DNA of 64,000 nt, from assembly GCF_900182955.1 (NCBI RefSeq), contig NZ_FXUL01000015.1:101127-165126 (forward strand), given 5' to 3'. Numbering within the stretch: the stretch's first letter is position 1; each line of letters starts with the position of its first letter. A program made the translations under genes and the position numbers. Origin of the DNA: Noviherbaspirillum suwonense (GTDB lineage: Bacteria > Pseudomonadota > Gammaproteobacteria > Burkholderiales > Burkholderiaceae_D). Below the pieces are notes generated by a model. It did not search any database and was not told the origin of the DNA. It saw only the letters and a program-made list of their open reading frames with translations. Below are positions 61,667 to 64,000 of this stretch, one piece after another.

Positions 61667-62647
61667 ATGTTGAAAAGACTGATGCCGGCGATCGCACTCG
61701 CGGCCGCAGGTTTATGCGCGGCCGGCCAGGCGCAGGCGCAGGCGGCGGGCACCTACCCGACCAAGCCCATCCATATCATTGTCACGTTCACCAGCGGCGG
61801 CGCGCCGGACATCCTGGCGCGGCTGATCGGCGAGAAGCTCAATGCGGCCTGGGGCCAGCCGGTGATCGTCGACAACAAGCCGGGCGCCGGCGGCAACATC
61901 GGCGCCGACTATGTCGCCAAGTCCGCTCCCGACGGCTACAACCTGGTGCTCGGCACCGTGGGCACCCATTCGATCAATGGCGCGCTCTACCAGAACATGC
62001 CCTATGACATGGTCAAGGACTTCACCCCGGTGACCCTGCTGGCGTCCACGCCGAACATGCTGGTGATTAATAACGATGTCCCGGCCAAGAACCTGAACGA
62101 ATTCATCGCCCTCGGCAAGAAGGAAGGCAAGATGACCTTCGCCTCGTCGGGCTCGGGCACCTCGATCCACGTGTCCGGCGAACTGTTCAAGACCATGACC
62201 GGCATCGAGATGCAGCATATCCCGTACAAGGGCCGCGCCAGCGCGATTCCCGACCTGCTGGGCGGACGCGTCACCATGATGTTCGACAACATGCCGTCCA
62301 GCCTGCCGCTGGTCCGCGAGGGCAAGCTGCGCGCGCTGGGCGTGACCAGCGCCAAGCGTTCCGCGGCGGCGCCCGACATCCCTACCCTGGCCGAAGCCGG
62401 CCTGCCGGGCTTCGAGGCGGTTTCCTGGTTCGCGATGTTCGCGCCGGCCAACACGCCGGCGCCGGTGGTCAACAAGCTGCAGGCGGAAATCAGCAAGATC
62501 CTGAAGTCGCCGGACATCTCGAAGAAACTGCTGGACCTCGGCCTGGACCCGTCCGGCTCCACCCCGGCCGAGCTGGCGGCCTACCAGAAGAGCGAGATCG
62601 CCAAGTGGTCGAAGGTGGTCAAGGATTCCGGCGCGAAGGTCGAGTGA
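61667..62647 (+). CDS. Bug-family (TctC-like) periplasmic binding protein
   Basis: 326 aa starting MLKRLMPAIALAAAGLCAAG with a signal peptide (cleavage near AQA). The Bug signature YPTKPIHIIVTFTSGGAPDI, then VDNKPGAGGNIGADYVAKS and DGYNLVLGTVGTHSING are clear. Bug proteins bind small carboxylates or amides, with or without TctAB; no membrane subunits are nearby, so this is one of the many orphan Bug genes of Burkholderiales. AGGAGA lies 6-7 bp before the ATG. Its stop overlaps the start of the cyclase gene (TGATG). Confidence 0.93.
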   Translation: MLKRLMPAIALAAAGLCAAGQAQAQAAGTYPTKPIHIIVTFTSGGAPDILARLIGEKLNAAWGQPVIVDNKPGAGGNIGADYVAKSAPDGYNLVLGTVGTHSINGALYQNMPYDMVKDFTPVTLLASTPNMLVINNDVPAKNLNEFIALGKKEGKMTFASSGSGTSIHVSGELFKTMTGIEMQHIPYKGRASAIPDLLGGRVTMMFDNMPSSLPLVREGKLRALGVTSAKRSAAAPDIPTLAEAGLPGFEAVSWFAMFAPANTPAPVVNKLQAEISKILKSPDISKKLLDLGLDPSGSTPAELAAYQKSEIAKWSKVVKDSGAKVE

Positions 62648-63690
62648 TGGCGGACACAGCACGCTGGACGCGCCGCCCCGACGGCGCAAACTGGGGCGAC
62701 TTCGGCCCCGACGACCAGCTCGGCCGGGTCAACCTGATCGGCAGCGAGCAGATCCTGAAAGGCGCGGCCGAAGTCCGGGCCGGCCGCAGCTTCTGCCTGT
62801 CGCTGCCGCTCGACCTCCCGGGCGGCAACGCGCTCAACCCGCGCCGCCACCCGCCGAAGCTGCAGCCGACCTGGCGCGGCGACACGCCGGTGCTCAACTA
62901 CGGCATGGACGGCGTCGTCGCCGACAGCATCGACGTGGTGTCGGACGACCAGGTGCTGCTTTGCCTGCAGTATTCGACCCAATGGGACGCGCTTGCCCAT
63001 GTCGGCGCCCGCTTCGATGTCGACGGCAACGGCAGCGAGACCATGGTCTATTACAACGGCTACCGGGCCGAGCATGACGTCAAGGGTCCGGCGGAGATGG
63101 CGGCCGGCTGCTGCGACGGCGGCCACCAGTCGCATGCGGATGCGCTGGGCATCGAGAACATGGCGGTCCACGGCATGCAGGGCCGCGGCGTGCTGGTCGA
63201 CCTGGCGCGCCATTACGGCCGCGAGCGCAAGCTGGTCGGCTATGACGAGATCGCGGCCGTGATGGCGCAGGACGGCGTGACGGTCGAACGCGGCGACTTC
63301 CTGGTGCTGCGCACCGGCTTCGCCGAACTGGTGATGGAAATGGGCGGCAAGCCGGACCCGCACCTGCTGCACGAGACCTGCCCGGTGATGAACGGCCGCG
63401 ACCAGCGGCTGTTGCAATGGATCACCGATAGTGGGATTGCGGCCATCTGCGCCGACAATTACGCGGTCGAGGCGTATCCGGCGCCGGAGGTTGCCGGGCG
63501 CAAGTCCATCCTGCCGCTGCATCATCATTGCCTGTTCAAGCTGGGAATTCCGCTCGGGGAGCTGTGGTACCTGCGGGACCTGGCCGCCTGGCTGCAGGAA
63601 AACGGCCGCAGCCGTTTCATGCTGACGGCGCCGCCGCTTCGGCTGCCGGGGGCGGTTGGGTCGCCGGTGACGCCGGTGGCGACGGTGTAG
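62647..63690 (+). CDS. Cyclase family protein (kynurenine formamidase-like hydrolase)
   Basis: 347 aa. The cyclase-family segments are QYSTQWDALAHVGARFD (a variant of the metal-binding HxGTHxDxxxH motif), GRGVLVDLARHYG, and RGDFLVLRTGFAE. Metal-dependent amidohydrolases of this type act on formamides, cyclic imides or similar compounds. Translationally coupled to the Bug-type binding protein (TGATG), so the two probably handle the same small acid or amide. Confidence 0.88.
   Translation: MADTARWTRRPDGANWGDFGPDDQLGRVNLIGSEQILKGAAEVRAGRSFCLSLPLDLPGGNALNPRRHPPKLQPTWRGDTPVLNYGMDGVVADSIDVVSDDQVLLCLQYSTQWDALAHVGARFDVDGNGSETMVYYNGYRAEHDVKGPAEMAAGCCDGGHQSHADALGIENMAVHGMQGRGVLVDLARHYGRERKLVGYDEIAAVMAQDGVTVERGDFLVLRTGFAELVMEMGGKPDPHLLHETCPVMNGRDQRLLQWITDSGIAAICADNYAVEAYPAPEVAGRKSILPLHHHCLFKLGIPLGELWYLRDLAAWLQENGRSRFMLTAPPLRLPGAVGSPVTPVATV

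Positions 63691-64000
<310 letters not shown>

Overview
This is a GC-rich chromosomal window from a betaproteobacterium. The gene content and local orders (glnA, a DUF4124 gene and ntrBC; a prpB-prpC-acnD-prpF-prpE cluster with divergent prpR; an RNase E tail next to moaA-moeA) fit Burkholderiales, most likely Oxalobacteraceae of a Herbaspirillum or Noviherbaspirillum type. The taxon is an inference from protein resemblance. No phage, insertion sequence, integrase, rRNA operon or CRISPR array was seen.

Layout. 0-5.4 kb: C-terminal tail of RNase E, a strong terminator, chromate transporter chrA, then moaA-moeA (molybdenum cofactor). 5.4-13.6 kb, minus strand: a fused CoA-transferase, rmuC, a truncated haemoglobin, a large FtsX-type permease coupled to a DUF4126 protein, and a deaminase that looks like an adenine rather than adenosine deaminase. 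13.8-18.2 kb: small genes (DoxX, a 55-aa hydrophilic protein, a His-rich secreted protein, DUF4148), tRNA-Ser(UGA), and an AT-rich stretch with an acyltransferase-3 gene. 18.5-21.1 kb: a bile-acid:sodium-symporter-like carrier behind a structured leader, then a gamma-glutamyltransferase-like hydrolase. 21.3-26.3 kb: cbiX-lptG-lptF, divergent from pepA and an exonuclease III gene.

26.3-27.2 kb is a large imperfect inverted pair of a dispersed repeat carrying a GTTGCC hexamer array. A related array (GTTGCT) runs off the right edge. 27.5-37.2 kb is the methylcitrate pathway: prpE makes propionyl-CoA, prpC condenses it with oxaloacetate, acnD and prpF dehydrate and isomerise, and prpB splits methylisocitrate. 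The divergent activator gene prpR, a clear sigma-54 promoter before prpB and PrpR-like operator repeats lie between the two units. 37.8-42.8 kb is nitrogen control: glnA with a sigma-54 promoter, a DUF4124 protein, ntrB and ntrC.

43-51.4 kb mixes rhodanese and prfC with many small regulatory, metal-binding or hypothetical genes. These include two paralogous small helix-turn-helix proteins 4.2 kb apart and a 41-codon ORF with a strong ribosome site. 51.5-56.3 kb, minus strand: an EEP-family phosphatase overlapping a phospholipase D-VTT fusion, and a TPR/GT41 O-linked GlcNAc-transferase-like protein. 56.5-61.2 kb is a complete branched-chain amino acid ABC transporter (livHMGFK). 61.7-63.7 kb is a Bug-type binding protein translationally coupled to a cyclase-family hydrolase.
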